The notes under the pieces were generated by a model, which worked only from the letters and a program-made list of their open reading frames with translations, was not told where the DNA came from and ran no database searches. Positions 1-8,726 of a stretch of 54,775 nt of DNA are shown piece by piece (within the stretch, counting starts at the first letter, position 1; every line of letters begins with the position of its first letter). This stretch comes from Barnesiella sp. (GTDB taxonomy: Bacteria; Bacteroidota; Bacteroidia; Bacteroidales; Muribaculaceae): the NCBI GenBank assembly GCA_014800945.1, contig JAAVFD010000020.1, forward strand, positions 1-54,775. Reading direction: 5' to 3'. Position numbers and translations under genes: made by a program.

Positions 1-330
1 ACCGTTGATCCCAAGAACCTCTACAAAGGTCCGTTCGAGATGCCCGGAGGAGGTGTTGTGCTCGCTATCCTCAAGGAAGCCGCTAAAGAACTCCCCGGCA
101 AGGTGGCAAGCCTCAATGTGTGGTATGTTCCCACCGGAATTGACGGTATCGATTCTGACCGCACCGACAGCGACGCTGTTCGCGCAGAAGGCGGAAACAT
201 CATCGCTCCCGAAGGCAGCGAGGTGTATGACCTCAGCGGTCGCAGAGTCAACGCTAACGGTCTCCGTCGCGGCATCTACATTGTTCGCGTGCCCGGAGCT
301 GCTAAAGCCGTCAAAATTAAAGTTGACTGA
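1..330 (+). CDS. C-terminal end of a T9SS-sorted secreted protein (5' truncated)
   Basis: The frame is open from the first base of the window, so the start and most of the protein lie upstream. What remains is about 109 residues. The last 35 or so form a type A sorting tail of the type IX secretion system: a short hydrophobic strand (EVYDLSGRRV), a Gly-rich turn, a GIYIVRV strand and a basic KAVKIKVD end. Such tails direct proteins through the outer membrane, after which they are usually removed and the protein is anchored at the surface. The catalytic or binding part is missing, so the function cannot be stated. A strong terminator follows, so this is the last gene of its transcript. Confidence 0.8.
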   Translation, partial: TVDPKNLYKGPFEMPGGGVVLAILKEAAKELPGKVASLNVWYVPTGIDGIDSDRTDSDAVRAEGGNIIAPEGSEVYDLSGRRVNANGLRRGIYIVRVPGAAKAVKIKVD

Positions 331-405
331 AAAAATTATGCATATGATATTTATATTAACTCTCAAGCTTAATAAATAAAGCTTAATTTAATTGATGTAA
401 TGATT

Positions 406-445
406 GTCGGAGGTGAAGATGTGAATCTTTGCCTCCGACCCTTTT
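406..445 (+). terminator. Intrinsic terminator after the truncated T9SS gene
   Basis: A 13-bp stem (406-418 with 427-439, including two G-U pairs) closes an 8-base loop and is followed directly by CTTTTT. It lies 76 bases after the stop codon. Confidence 0.85.
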
Positions 446-523
446 TATACCCTATCCCCGGGAGGGGGCTCGGAATTTTCGGAAGATTCCGAGGATTCGG
501 ATTCCTCCGAGGAAGGGAGCCGA

Positions 524-555
524 TTTGGGGCATTTGCATTTTTTTAGTAATTTTG
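524..555 (+). promoter_or_regulatory. Bacteroidota-type promoter for the DUF3078 operon
   Basis: TTTG at 524-527 is separated by 20 bases from TAATTTTG at 548-555, matching the -33/-7 consensus (TTTG, TAnnTTTG). The predicted RNA start is about 28 bases before the ATG at 590. Just upstream (about 455-518) is a GC-rich stretch of imperfect GGATTC/GAATCC inverted repeats whose role is unknown. Confidence 0.65.
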
Positions 556-589
556 TGCGTCACAGATGCTAACGTTCAACTTATTTTGC

Positions 590-1963
590 ATGAGAAAGCT
601 TTTTTGCTCATTAACATTGGTGCTTATCTCCCTTATTGCCGGCGCACAGACCGTGGATATTTTCCGACTCGGTAACAATACCCGCGCGATTAAAAGCGAC
701 ACCCTCGTTATCCTACCCTGGTTTGACGACGGAACCCCCGCCGATTTATGTGTGCTCGATGACACATCAAATGCTCCGGATACTGTCATGACCCAACCTC
801 TGCGCCGATTCTACTCCATTCCCAAAGGCGCATTAGGAGCTCCTGTGGTTTATGATAACTGGCAGATACTCGACTCCCTCGAACTAATACCGGCAAAACG
901 CCCTGAATATGTGGGCAGAGCGTTTGACTGGATCGATGACCTCAATTTCGGCTATCTCCTCTACAACAGGGCGCGACAGAATTTTATGGCTAACTCTCCC
1001 GATATGGTGAGATATAACGTGCGCGATCTTCCCGAGCCTCCCGCCCACTATAACGCATTCGTCGATCCGACAACCACCAGAATAGTGCTCAAGGAAAAGA
1101 TTGATGCTCCGGACAAAGAAAGCATCAATAGCCTCCTCAACGTAAAACGCATCAACTGGCTCAAGGATTTCAGCGCTTCGGCTCAGTTCAGCCAGGCGTA
1201 TGTGTCGCCAAACTGGTATCAGGGCGGCAACCGGTCTTTGATTGCCTTGATAAACATTGTCTATAATGTGAAACTGAACCAGAAGTTTCACCCCAACCTG
1301 CTTTTTGAAGCGAATATGTCTTACAAACTCGGCACCAACAGCGCTCCGGACGATTCGCTCCGCTCCTACAATATCAGCGAGGACCTGCTGCAGCTCAACA
1401 CCACCTTCGGTTACAAGGCGTTCAGACGATGGTTCTACTCTGCCAACGCACAATTCAAAACCCAGCTGCTTCAGAGCTATAACACCAACTCCACCACCCT
1501 GCGCTCCGCCTTTATGTCGCCCGGTGAGCTCAATGTGGGTCTCGGTATGACCTACGACTTCACCAACAAGCGCAACACATTCACCTTCAACACCTCAATC
1601 GCTCCGCTGTCTTGGCAGCTGCGCACCTGCTTCAGCAGCCGCATGAACCGCGCCAACTACAATATCAAGCCGGGGCATCACACCGTTAACAAAATCGGTA
1701 GCAGCGCGGAGTACAAAATCAGCTGGAAGATGACCTACAATATCGTTTATACCTCGCGCCTGTTTCTCTTCACTGACTACGAGCTCTTTCAGGGTGACTG
1801 GGAGCACACCATCGCGTTCAATATCAACCGTTATCTCTCCACCCAGATTTACGCTCACATGCGCTATGACACCTCTACCCCCAGAGCCAATGAAAAATGG
1901 CGCAAATTCCAGTTCAAGGAGATTTTCAGCCTCAACGTAAGCTATAAGTTCTCCAACAACTGA
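590..1963 (+). CDS. DUF3078 domain-containing outer-membrane protein
   Basis: 457 residues. I chose the ATG at 590 rather than the in-frame ATG at 566 because it opens directly on a signal peptide (Met-Arg-Lys, hydrophobic core, Ala-Gly-Ala-Gln cut site) and sits a normal distance from the promoter. The C-terminal two thirds contain the DUF3078 pattern: W-L-K-D-F, N-W-Y-Q-G-G-N, then alternating aromatic/polar strands such as NVSYKFSNN at the extreme C-terminus, typical of an outer-membrane beta barrel ending in an aromatic-rich strand. The family is common in Bacteroidota and has no established biochemical role. The next gene starts two bases after the stop, so the three genes are probably one transcript. 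Confidence 0.8.
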   Translation: MRKLFCSLTLVLISLIAGAQTVDIFRLGNNTRAIKSDTLVILPWFDDGTPADLCVLDDTSNAPDTVMTQPLRRFYSIPKGALGAPVVYDNWQILDSLELIPAKRPEYVGRAFDWIDDLNFGYLLYNRARQNFMANSPDMVRYNVRDLPEPPAHYNAFVDPTTTRIVLKEKIDAPDKESINSLLNVKRINWLKDFSASAQFSQAYVSPNWYQGGNRSLIALINIVYNVKLNQKFHPNLLFEANMSYKLGTNSAPDDSLRSYNISEDLLQLNTTFGYKAFRRWFYSANAQFKTQLLQSYNTNSTTLRSAFMSPGELNVGLGMTYDFTNKRNTFTFNTSIAPLSWQLRTCFSSRMNRANYNIKPGHHTVNKIGSSAEYKISWKMTYNIVYTSRLFLFTDYELFQGDWEHTIAFNINRYLSTQIYAHMRYDTSTPRANEKWRKFQFKEIFSLNVSYKFSNN

Positions 1964-1965
1964 TT

Positions 1966-2562
1966 ATGCGCCTTGCAATAGCTATTTTGCTGAGCTTCTG
2001 CTGCCTGAGCCTCGCTGCGGAGTCAACCGTAAGCCTTCCGGCAGAATCACCCGCACCGCAGAGCGGTTTTGCTGACGTAAAAGCGGTGATAACGAGGATA
2101 GCCGATTCGGGACCGCACCGCATAGAGGGTATCTGGCAGTTTCCCGGCAGCGGTGCTACAGTTGCCATAGAGAGAATAACCGACCGGAGCAAGCTCCCCG
2201 GAGCCGTTACATACAACATGGTTGTTGTCCGCAGCGAAAACCGCACCATCAAGCCCGGCACTCTCATGGGAGTGCTGGCGCCAACAGCCAAAAGCCATAC
2301 CTATGATGCCGCCATATATACCTCGGCGGGACGCAAGGCTCGCCTGACCGCTCCAAAGCATTTCACACTGACTCTCGGCGAAGAGAATTCTCGGCTGATT
2401 TTCAAGCGGGTAAAATCAAAATATTCCCTGAACCTGTGGAGGATTCTCCCCTATATGTTTCGCTATGCGGTGAGACAAAACAACAACACCGGAGAAGCGC
2501 CTGTGGGGTGCATAAAAATATTTCCCTTACCCGACGCACCCTCAGAACCGAGATACCTATGA
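1966..2562 (+). CDS. Small exported protein, function unknown
   Basis: 198 residues with a clear N-terminal signal peptide (MRLAIAILLSFCCLSLAAES). The middle contains a G-I-W-Q-F segment, then V-A-I-E-R-I and P-G-T-L-M-G-V-L, a beta-rich pattern that recurs in uncharacterised Bacteroidales exported proteins and could be a small barrel or lipocalin-like fold. No catalytic motif is visible. It begins two bases after the DUF3078 stop and its own stop overlaps the next start as ATGA, so translation is probably coupled on both sides. A role in envelope assembly with the DUF3078 protein is only an inference from context. Confidence 0.6.
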   Translation: MRLAIAILLSFCCLSLAAESTVSLPAESPAPQSGFADVKAVITRIADSGPHRIEGIWQFPGSGATVAIERITDRSKLPGAVTYNMVVVRSENRTIKPGTLMGVLAPTAKSHTYDAAIYTSAGRKARLTAPKHFTLTLGEENSRLIFKRVKSKYSLNLWRILPYMFRYAVRQNNNTGEAPVGCIKIFPLPDAPSEPRYL

Positions 2563-3023
2563 GGCTTGTTTTCACTATATTGCTCATTGCCGCCACCCTG
2601 AGTGCCTCTGCCGACAAAACCACCCGCAAAGGGCTTAAAGCTATTACGGTGAAGGAACAGACTGTTAAGACCGACTCTATCGACACCTTCGTTCCATCTC
2701 CCGGAATGATTCGTCTGAGCGGATATGACAAGCCGCTGCGCTCTTACAAGGAGAGCATTTATGCGACCAACGCCACGCGCCGTGTGCTGAGCTACATAAA
2801 TATTGAGATAACCTATTTTGACGAATCCGGCAGACAGATGCACAAGCGCAATGTGAAACTGAATGTGCATATCCCGGCAGGAGAAACCCGCCAGATAACA
2901 TTCTCTTCATGGGACAAGCAGAGGAATCTCTACTATATAAAAAGCGGAAAGCCGCGCACAAGCGACGGCACTCCATATTCTATTTCGGCACAGGTGATTG
3001 AAGCGGCTTACGGCAAGGAGTAA
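2559..3023 (+). CDS. Small exported protein, function unknown
   Basis: 154 residues. I chose the ATG at 2559, which overlaps the previous stop as ATGA and opens on a signal peptide (MRLVFTILLIAATLSASA); the longer reading from 2436 lies wholly inside the previous gene. The mature part contains Y-I-N-I-E-I-T-Y-F-D-E-S-G and a later basic strand, resembling Ig-like or FxLYD-type small beta domains in which an exported protein changes with its redox or binding partner, but this is a loose resemblance. It ends 9 bases before the convergent pilus operon and I see no strong terminator between them. Confidence 0.6.
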   Translation: MRLVFTILLIAATLSASADKTTRKGLKAITVKEQTVKTDSIDTFVPSPGMIRLSGYDKPLRSYKESIYATNATRRVLSYINIEITYFDESGRQMHKRNVKLNVHIPAGETRQITFSSWDKQRNLYYIKSGKPRTSDGTPYSISAQVIEAAYGKE

Positions 3024-3032
3024 TTGCCGGCT

Positions 3033-5468
3033 TTAATTGCTGACACCATCGGCTGTCCTTATAGCTCTCACCCTCAGCTTCTGAGTCCTCAAAGTCCTCC
3101 CCCCGTTCGGGTAATTAATTGAAGAATAGTCACCCGACACATAATCACCCGTAACTTCAGAGTCCGATGTGGAACTTGGATAAGCTGCAACTGCGTTTGT
3201 GACTTCACTAAGAAGGAAACTGCCTGAGACATATTTAGCTGCTCTTGCTCTGTAGGGATTCTCGTGAGCGTATATAGTTCCAAAACTACCGCCACCCGAC
3301 ATTGTTCGATTAGGATTTCGGGCTGTATTCGCTGTCCAATAATATTGCTCTTTATACCCCGGTATCCTCTTTATCATTTCCTCAGCCTGACTTACACTTG
3401 GAAGAAACCATTTTAAGGATTGGGAACCTGAAACAGACCTTTTATTTTTTGAACATGCGAGAACAACAGCCGTATTTGGGCTTATCGAAGCATATATCTG
3501 CCTGAGAGACAAGGTTGGTAGATTATATCCTGAGTATGATTCATAACCCATCAAATACCTACAGATAGCAGCACCATCTCCTGAATGAATAACATCAACA
3601 GGTTTCCAGCTAAAATTTCCTGCTATCAACTGGTACCATGTGGCAGATGCCTCGGATAGAGCTTTATTCTCCAATCCGCTACCTTCTGCAGCCCAGGGGA
3701 TACCGTCGGGTGAGTAATTTCCGGATTCACCGTGTGGATCAAGCGGGTCGTAGTGCATTGCATACTCCTCATAGGCTTCCATATAATAGGTCGTGCCATT
3801 GTAAGTAAACGGCAGCAGCCCCGCCTGTTCAATCTCGATATAGTCGGTGCGCTCCTCAGTGGCAGACTTATAATGAATCTCCACGCGACTCATTCTCGGC
3901 TTTGTAGAAGCGTTTTCATCCACATAAAAGTAGATTCTGTCGCGGCTGCGGGTAACAGTAGCTGCGGTATTCGGCACTAATTCCCACATATTTTCAGTGA
4001 AATAGTCCTTGCAGCCCCAGCCGGCTACAAACTGCTCGTCCGTCATCCCCTCCGAGCTGCAATGATCCAGGTGAATCCAATCCCTGTCCTGCTCCGGAAT
4101 AGTGACAGTGCATTCGCCGGATGCTCCACCAAGAAAATACACGTCCATCGGCAGTACGCACCAGTGCGCGTCAAGGTGACGCTCGTTGAGAACAGAGATA
4201 TACATTTCATTGTAAGTCTCCACATTAACTCTCGCGTCAAAAGTGACATAGCTGTCATTCGGGCTGATATTATTGAGACCGCGAATGTAAATATTGTTCT
4301 TATAGCAGTGGTTGCGACGCACCTCAAAATTGTCAATCACATCGCTACCGAGATAAACGGTAAATTCAGCCTTATAATTAAACCCTTGGTGGTCAACATA
4401 CTCACCCTTCATCACAAAGGCACTCGCATTGCCATCAGCTACCAGCGGTTTCCACCGCTGACGCACATCCTCGCCCATGCTCTTCACCGCCTCCGGATAA
4501 ATTTCCTGCGGGTCGCGAGTGCGCAAACGCACATTCTCGTAAGTATAATAGGTGAATATAGCAGACTCCTGCCCCTCGATAATGTCACGGTCATCCACCC
4601 TCACGGTTTTCTCCTTGATAATCTCGGCGGGCGACACCTCCGAAGCAGCCCCCTCGGCGATTTCTGTAAACGGCACACAGTCAGGCATATTCTTAACACC
4701 ATATTCCGTCACCTTCAGAGTGGGGAAAAGATGATCCTCACTGGTTTCCTCGGGGCTCAGCTTCACAACCACATCAACACGAGCCATCAGCGCGCGCATA
4801 TTAAGCTGAATCTGCCCCTCGTGTGACAGAATCTTGGAATCGCCGGCAGGAGCGGTGAAATGTGCAAACATGGGCATCCCTCCGTCCGGCAGTGCGGTAA
4901 TATCCTCTCTCGGAGCGGGACGGTAATACCATCCGAGCAGATCATCAAGACAGGTTATGGTTTTCTCCGCCGCCGGGTCGGCTTTGTCTCCGTGGCATAT
5001 ATGTCCGTCCGGATTCAGCCCCTCCACCCTGAAAGAGCAGTCGGTGTGGTCGCACTCCGCGCTATTGCAGATAGGGTTAGCAATGGCAACAATGTGCACT
5101 CCTTCGAGATTCTGCTGATTGACAAAGGCATTTTTCGGCACAACAACTGCTGTTGCACCGCTGCTTGCAAGGTCAACGATATGGTAAGCTCCGAAAGGCT
5201 CCTCGCATTGAGGATCTGGTGTGAGAAAATTGCCATCCTTGTCAAAAAAGAACAGATGGAGGCGATTTATTTTCTTCTCCTCCGCTTTCTTGGGCTCTGA
5301 GCCGGCTCTTGATGATACGATCTGCGGCAGCATATCCACCGCCTGAGCGGTAATGGTTATCGAGGAAACTGCCTCCGGCACTTCCGGTGCCAGAGTGTCA
5401 TTGCTGCATGAAACTGCTGAAACAGCAACCGCGGCAAGCCCTAATATGTGTTTGAAAAACCGATTCAT
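3033..5468 (-). CDS. DUF4906-type pilus tip or adhesin-like lipoprotein
   Basis: 811 residues from the ATG at 5468; the earlier possible start overlaps the previous gene and has no signal. The lipobox ends at Cys21. A Ser-Ser-Arg-Ala motif at Arg54 matches the processing site of type V pilins. The N-terminal half has fimbrillin/DUF4906 features (LHLFFFDKDGNFL, then a long beta region ending around FDARVNVETYNE). A middle block around residues 440-560 resembles a BACON or Ig-like domain, and the C-terminal 200 or so residues carry a Fib-succ-major/C-type-lectin-like pattern (KWFLPSVSQAEEM, YYWTANTA, RVRAIRT). It is the last and largest gene of the operon, the usual place of a tip adhesin. The ligand is unknown. 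Confidence 0.7.
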   Translation of the reverse strand: MNRFFKHILGLAAVAVSAVSCSNDTLAPEVPEAVSSITITAQAVDMLPQIVSSRAGSEPKKAEEKKINRLHLFFFDKDGNFLTPDPQCEEPFGAYHIVDLASSGATAVVVPKNAFVNQQNLEGVHIVAIANPICNSAECDHTDCSFRVEGLNPDGHICHGDKADPAAEKTITCLDDLLGWYYRPAPREDITALPDGGMPMFAHFTAPAGDSKILSHEGQIQLNMRALMARVDVVVKLSPEETSEDHLFPTLKVTEYGVKNMPDCVPFTEIAEGAASEVSPAEIIKEKTVRVDDRDIIEGQESAIFTYYTYENVRLRTRDPQEIYPEAVKSMGEDVRQRWKPLVADGNASAFVMKGEYVDHQGFNYKAEFTVYLGSDVIDNFEVRRNHCYKNNIYIRGLNNISPNDSYVTFDARVNVETYNEMYISVLNERHLDAHWCVLPMDVYFLGGASGECTVTIPEQDRDWIHLDHCSSEGMTDEQFVAGWGCKDYFTENMWELVPNTAATVTRSRDRIYFYVDENASTKPRMSRVEIHYKSATEERTDYIEIEQAGLLPFTYNGTTYYMEAYEEYAMHYDPLDPHGESGNYSPDGIPWAAEGSGLENKALSEASATWYQLIAGNFSWKPVDVIHSGDGAAICRYLMGYESYSGYNLPTLSLRQIYASISPNTAVVLACSKNKRSVSGSQSLKWFLPSVSQAEEMIKRIPGYKEQYYWTANTARNPNRTMSGGGSFGTIYAHENPYRARAAKYVSGSFLLSEVTNAVAAYPSSTSDSEVTGDYVSGDYSSINYPNGGRTLRTQKLRVRAIRTADGVSN

Positions 5469-5469
5469 T

Positions 5470-6567
5470 TTATTCAATAATTGTGTTGCTGTCAGAACCA
5501 CTCTCCCAATACTCCACATCATCGGCGGTCAGCATCAGCATAATGTCATTGCCAATGAAATTGATATTGAGAGTGTAATTGACACCCGGCAGCGGTACTC
5601 TGCCGAAATTGAAGTTTGAACCCTCCTTGGGTATGCGTATATCTATTGTCTGCCCCCTGTAAGTAATACTTCCGGTGAGCACTTTTGACGAACCAAGATA
5701 GTTGCTTTCGGTTCCGTGGGAATTAGCAAGCACAAAGAACGTGTCCTGCGCCTTTGCCGAAGCCTCCCGGGCAACGGTAACCGGCTGATTCACGAATGAC
5801 ATGGTTGCCTGTGCGAGTGCATTGTCGGTAACTCTTACAGTGGGATCCGGTTCTGAAAAATCAATAGACGCCTGAGTGTAGAAACTGCCTTCGAGCTGAA
5901 GGTTGTTCACAACAATATCCTCATCGCGGTTATAATTATTGAACTGCACGCTCAGAGCGGTGAGAATGTGGTGAAACTGAAGGTCAACAGCACCCCACTC
6001 GCGCTTATGGTCAGTAAGGAAGGAGTACATGGCATCCTCATTGCAGGGATAGTTAACCTTGTAAGCCAAAGTCGGGGCGCCCACAGCAGGGTGATTGATT
6101 GTAAAATTCTCACCGGCAGGAGCAAAGGCGATAAAAGAGTACTTGAAATCCACCGGGTCAGCCTCCTTCCGCACCTTGGGATTATTTGGTGTGTACCATC
6201 GCGCCGGAGTGCCGGTGTAATAGCTTCCGAGTCGGTCAACCTTAAGGTCCGCACCGTTAATCACGTCAGGTGTGAGTAAATCTTTCTTGGCATTCCACTC
6301 CAGCTCACCACCCTTTGGGTTGAATCTATCATCGGAAGCAGCGCCCTGATTGTCAATGAGCGGAATGCAGTAGCCATAAACGCTGAAAACCGAACCCTCA
6401 GGCAGAGCAGACTGCACCAGCTCGGCTCTTGATGATGATTCCACCGCCACAGCGGGAGTAGAGAAAAGAATTATATCCTGCTTGTCTCCGTTATCGGGTT
6501 CATTGTCATTGCAGGCTGAAAAAATCAGTCCGCAACCCAGCAGCATATACAGTGTTTTTTGTTTCAT
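5470..6567 (-). CDS. Fimbrillin family lipoprotein (third of three)
   Basis: 365 residues from the ATG at 6567; a second ATG nine bases upstream (6576) is possible. The lipobox F-S-A-C puts the lipidated cysteine at residue 19. A Ser-Ser-Arg-Ala motif at Arg47 fits the trypsin-like cleavage that matures type V pilins. The body has the fimbrillin pattern: V-F-S-V-Y-G-Y, a YSFIAFAPAG strand, L-Q-F-H-H-I-L-T-A-L and NLQLEGSFYT. It is probably a minor or accessory pilin, since it follows the other two fimbrillins and precedes the tip-like gene by one base. Confidence 0.75.
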   Translation of the reverse strand: MKQKTLYMLLGCGLIFSACNDNEPDNGDKQDIILFSTPAVAVESSSRAELVQSALPEGSVFSVYGYCIPLIDNQGAASDDRFNPKGGELEWNAKKDLLTPDVINGADLKVDRLGSYYTGTPARWYTPNNPKVRKEADPVDFKYSFIAFAPAGENFTINHPAVGAPTLAYKVNYPCNEDAMYSFLTDHKREWGAVDLQFHHILTALSVQFNNYNRDEDIVVNNLQLEGSFYTQASIDFSEPDPTVRVTDNALAQATMSFVNQPVTVAREASAKAQDTFFVLANSHGTESNYLGSSKVLTGSITYRGQTIDIRIPKEGSNFNFGRVPLPGVNYTLNINFIGNDIMLMLTADDVEYWESGSDSNTIIE

Positions 6568-6577
6568 AGACAGCATA

Positions 6578-7618
6578 TTAAAGCGGCAATTTGATATCCA
6601 GATCAGGACCGTTCACGGGTGCCGAAATCCAATCGTCAACCTTCGGAGTATCAAAGAAAATATGAGCATTAATAGTGAAACTGTATGAATAGCTCTTGCC
6701 CGGGAGCCATGCACCTGACAGCTCTGCTACAGCACTGTGAACAACCGAAGGATCATCCGTGTAAGAATATTCAATTTCAGCCTGAGCAGCCTCAAAAGTC
6801 TGAGGAATAGCGAAAATGATATCATCTCCGTCAAAGAGTCTTACCGGAGTGTTGCCCACAGCTATCCCATCATCCTGAATATCCGCTATGTAAGATTCAT
6901 TTTGATCCGCAACCGTCCACTTGCCGAGTGAAGAGCCATCTCTGCCGTAAGCATCTCCAACCCAGCTACCGTGTCGTGCTATTCCGCTGATTTTGAATCC
7001 GACAATGCGCAGACGCCTTACCGGATTACCGTCCGAACCCAGATAACGGTCATCGGTTTTAGCCGAAAAAGTGACGCGGCTGAGAATGTGTCGGAATCTG
7101 AGCGCAACCGCCGGTCGCGGAGTATCCTGTCCACGCACAATCACCAGTCTCTCAGAAGCCACCATCAGGTCCGTGCCATCTGATTCAAAGGAATTTATAT
7201 TCAGGTGGCTGTCAGAGCCTTCCCCTTTATCGAACAAGACCTCAGCACTGTTTGGAAGCGATGCCGGATAAACAGCCTTGAAATCATAAGTGAATCCGGA
7301 TAGCCAGTACCGCAACGGCTCATAGGTCCACGCATCGAAAGTTCTGGTTACCACCGTTCCGTCAAACAGGTTAAAGAAGCCCGATTTTGTCGGGTCGTAG
7401 TAAAGCCCGTACACCTTGATTCGAGTGCCCTCCTGCTCAAATACCGAAGATGCAGACTCTGCCCTCGAAGCCGATTCTGCAACGGCAAAGTCAAGCGGTG
7501 AGCCGGTTTCCTCCGGCAGCGGGGTATCCGCAATATTTCCCGAGCATGACCATAAGGCGAAAAGGCACCAAGCAGCGAGTGCTCCGGCAAAAAAGTTATT
7601 TATCCGCACAAAACGCAT
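6578..7618 (-). CDS. Fimbrillin family lipoprotein (second of three)
   Basis: 346 residues from the ATG at 7618; a TTG start at 7630 would overlap the previous gene and is less likely. Signal peptide with lipobox ending at Cys25. A Ser-Arg-Ala motif at Arg52 again suggests proteolytic maturation. Diagnostic fimbrillin segments are K-V-Y-G-L-Y-Y, RYWLSGFTYDFKAVYP and L-R-F-R-H-I-L-S-R-V-T-F. It starts nine bases after the end of the preceding fimbrillin, consistent with one transcript. Subunit role (stalk or accessory) cannot be told from sequence alone. Confidence 0.75.
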   Translation of the reverse strand: MRFVRINNFFAGALAAWCLFALWSCSGNIADTPLPEETGSPLDFAVAESASRAESASSVFEQEGTRIKVYGLYYDPTKSGFFNLFDGTVVTRTFDAWTYEPLRYWLSGFTYDFKAVYPASLPNSAEVLFDKGEGSDSHLNINSFESDGTDLMVASERLVIVRGQDTPRPAVALRFRHILSRVTFSAKTDDRYLGSDGNPVRRLRIVGFKISGIARHGSWVGDAYGRDGSSLGKWTVADQNESYIADIQDDGIAVGNTPVRLFDGDDIIFAIPQTFEAAQAEIEYSYTDDPSVVHSAVAELSGAWLPGKSYSYSFTINAHIFFDTPKVDDWISAPVNGPDLDIKLPL

Positions 7619-7626
7619 CAGATAAA

Positions 7627-8706
7627 TCAATTAAAAGACTGGTCAAAGACAAAATTACCTGTAGAACCACTGATAATCCATCCGTCCTCGGCAGCTCCCT
7701 GCTCAGGAACTATAGAAGCAGTGAAGCGGATGGGATCCATACCCGTCGCACTACCGTTTAGTGTAATGACATTATTCACGCTGTAGCCCTTAAGCCAGTT
7801 CGGTTGCCATGTGGCAGTGATGTGGCTACCCATAACATCCTTAAGCTGACCGTTAGAATCAGGAGCCTGCATATCAAAGTCAAACTCAATAATAACATTC
7901 GCCTCGCGGTAGGCGTAAGGAATCATGAAAACGGCATCGGTTGTAACAACATCTCTCTGCGCCTTACCGTTAACCGGCTTCTGAATCACGCCACCCGAAG
8001 GGAGAGTGAGCGGTAGCTCCGGTGCCGAGCCAGCCTCCGCAACTCGCGCGTGAGAAGTCCACTCTCGAGTAGAACCAAGGAAGTTGGCTGAATTATAATA
8101 GTTTACAATCTTGACATTAGAAATCTTGACAGTGTAATTATCGCCCGGTATCTCGCTCTTGAAAGAGAAGCGCAAACGGGTGAGGATATGCTTGAAAGAG
8201 AATGCCACCGGCTCTGAAACCGTACCTTCCACATGAGCGGGTCGCGACTGATGGAGAGCATAAGCATACACAAGGTCGTGAGAACAATGATCCGGCGTTA
8301 CCATGAAGTCAACCAGATTGAGGTAACGTCCGTTAAGGCTCGCGTGTCCGCTAAGCGCCACAGCCAAAGCTGAATTCTCGCAGCTGTAGGCATAGAAATC
8401 ATAAGAACCCTGTGGGTTCCAGTAACGGTCGTTTGAATATGTCCATGCACCGTTAGAGTTCTTATTGACCCTGTCACCCATAAACACCTGCACGGGCTGA
8501 GATGATGTGCCCACAGTGTAAGTGCCATAAACGAAGAAATTTGAAAAATTGGAATTGTCCATAGCACGGCTATTCTTATTCATATTGGTGCTGAATCCAA
8601 TTTTTGTACTTTCGCTTTTCTTCACATCATCAATCACATCAGTGCTCGAACATCCGGCGAGAGCTGTTACACAAGCGACTGACAAAAGAGATTTAATAAA
8701 TTTCAT
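7627..8706 (-). CDS. Fimbrillin family lipoprotein (first of three, candidate main pilin)
   Basis: 359 residues. Lipobox L-A-G-C at Cys19 and a Ser-Arg-Ala motif at Arg47. The core contains F-F-V-Y-G-T-Y, DRYWNPQGSYDFYAYS and F-S-F-K-H-I-L-T-R-L-R-F-S-F, the strand pattern of Mfa/FimA-like fimbrillins. Pilins of this kind are exported as lipoproteins, clipped after the arginine at the surface and polymerised by donor-strand exchange. It is the first pilin in the operon, 20 bases after the DUF5119 gene, which fits the main structural subunit, though I cannot prove this. Confidence 0.75.
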   Translation of the reverse strand: MKFIKSLLSVACVTALAGCSSTDVIDDVKKSESTKIGFSTNMNKNSRAMDNSNFSNFFVYGTYTVGTSSQPVQVFMGDRVNKNSNGAWTYSNDRYWNPQGSYDFYAYSCENSALAVALSGHASLNGRYLNLVDFMVTPDHCSHDLVYAYALHQSRPAHVEGTVSEPVAFSFKHILTRLRFSFKSEIPGDNYTVKISNVKIVNYYNSANFLGSTREWTSHARVAEAGSAPELPLTLPSGGVIQKPVNGKAQRDVVTTDAVFMIPYAYREANVIIEFDFDMQAPDSNGQLKDVMGSHITATWQPNWLKGYSVNNVITLNGSATGMDPIRFTASIVPEQGAAEDGWIISGSTGNFVFDQSFN

Positions 8707-8726
8707 ATATCGTCAATGTTATTTTT

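Noticed and set aside
5-379. Other open frames at the left edge
   Set aside because: The frame starting at base 1 carries the T9SS tail; the others are shadows.
4062-4826. 254-codon frame antisense to the tip-like pilus gene
   Set aside because: Shadow frame of a well-supported lipoprotein gene; no independent evidence.
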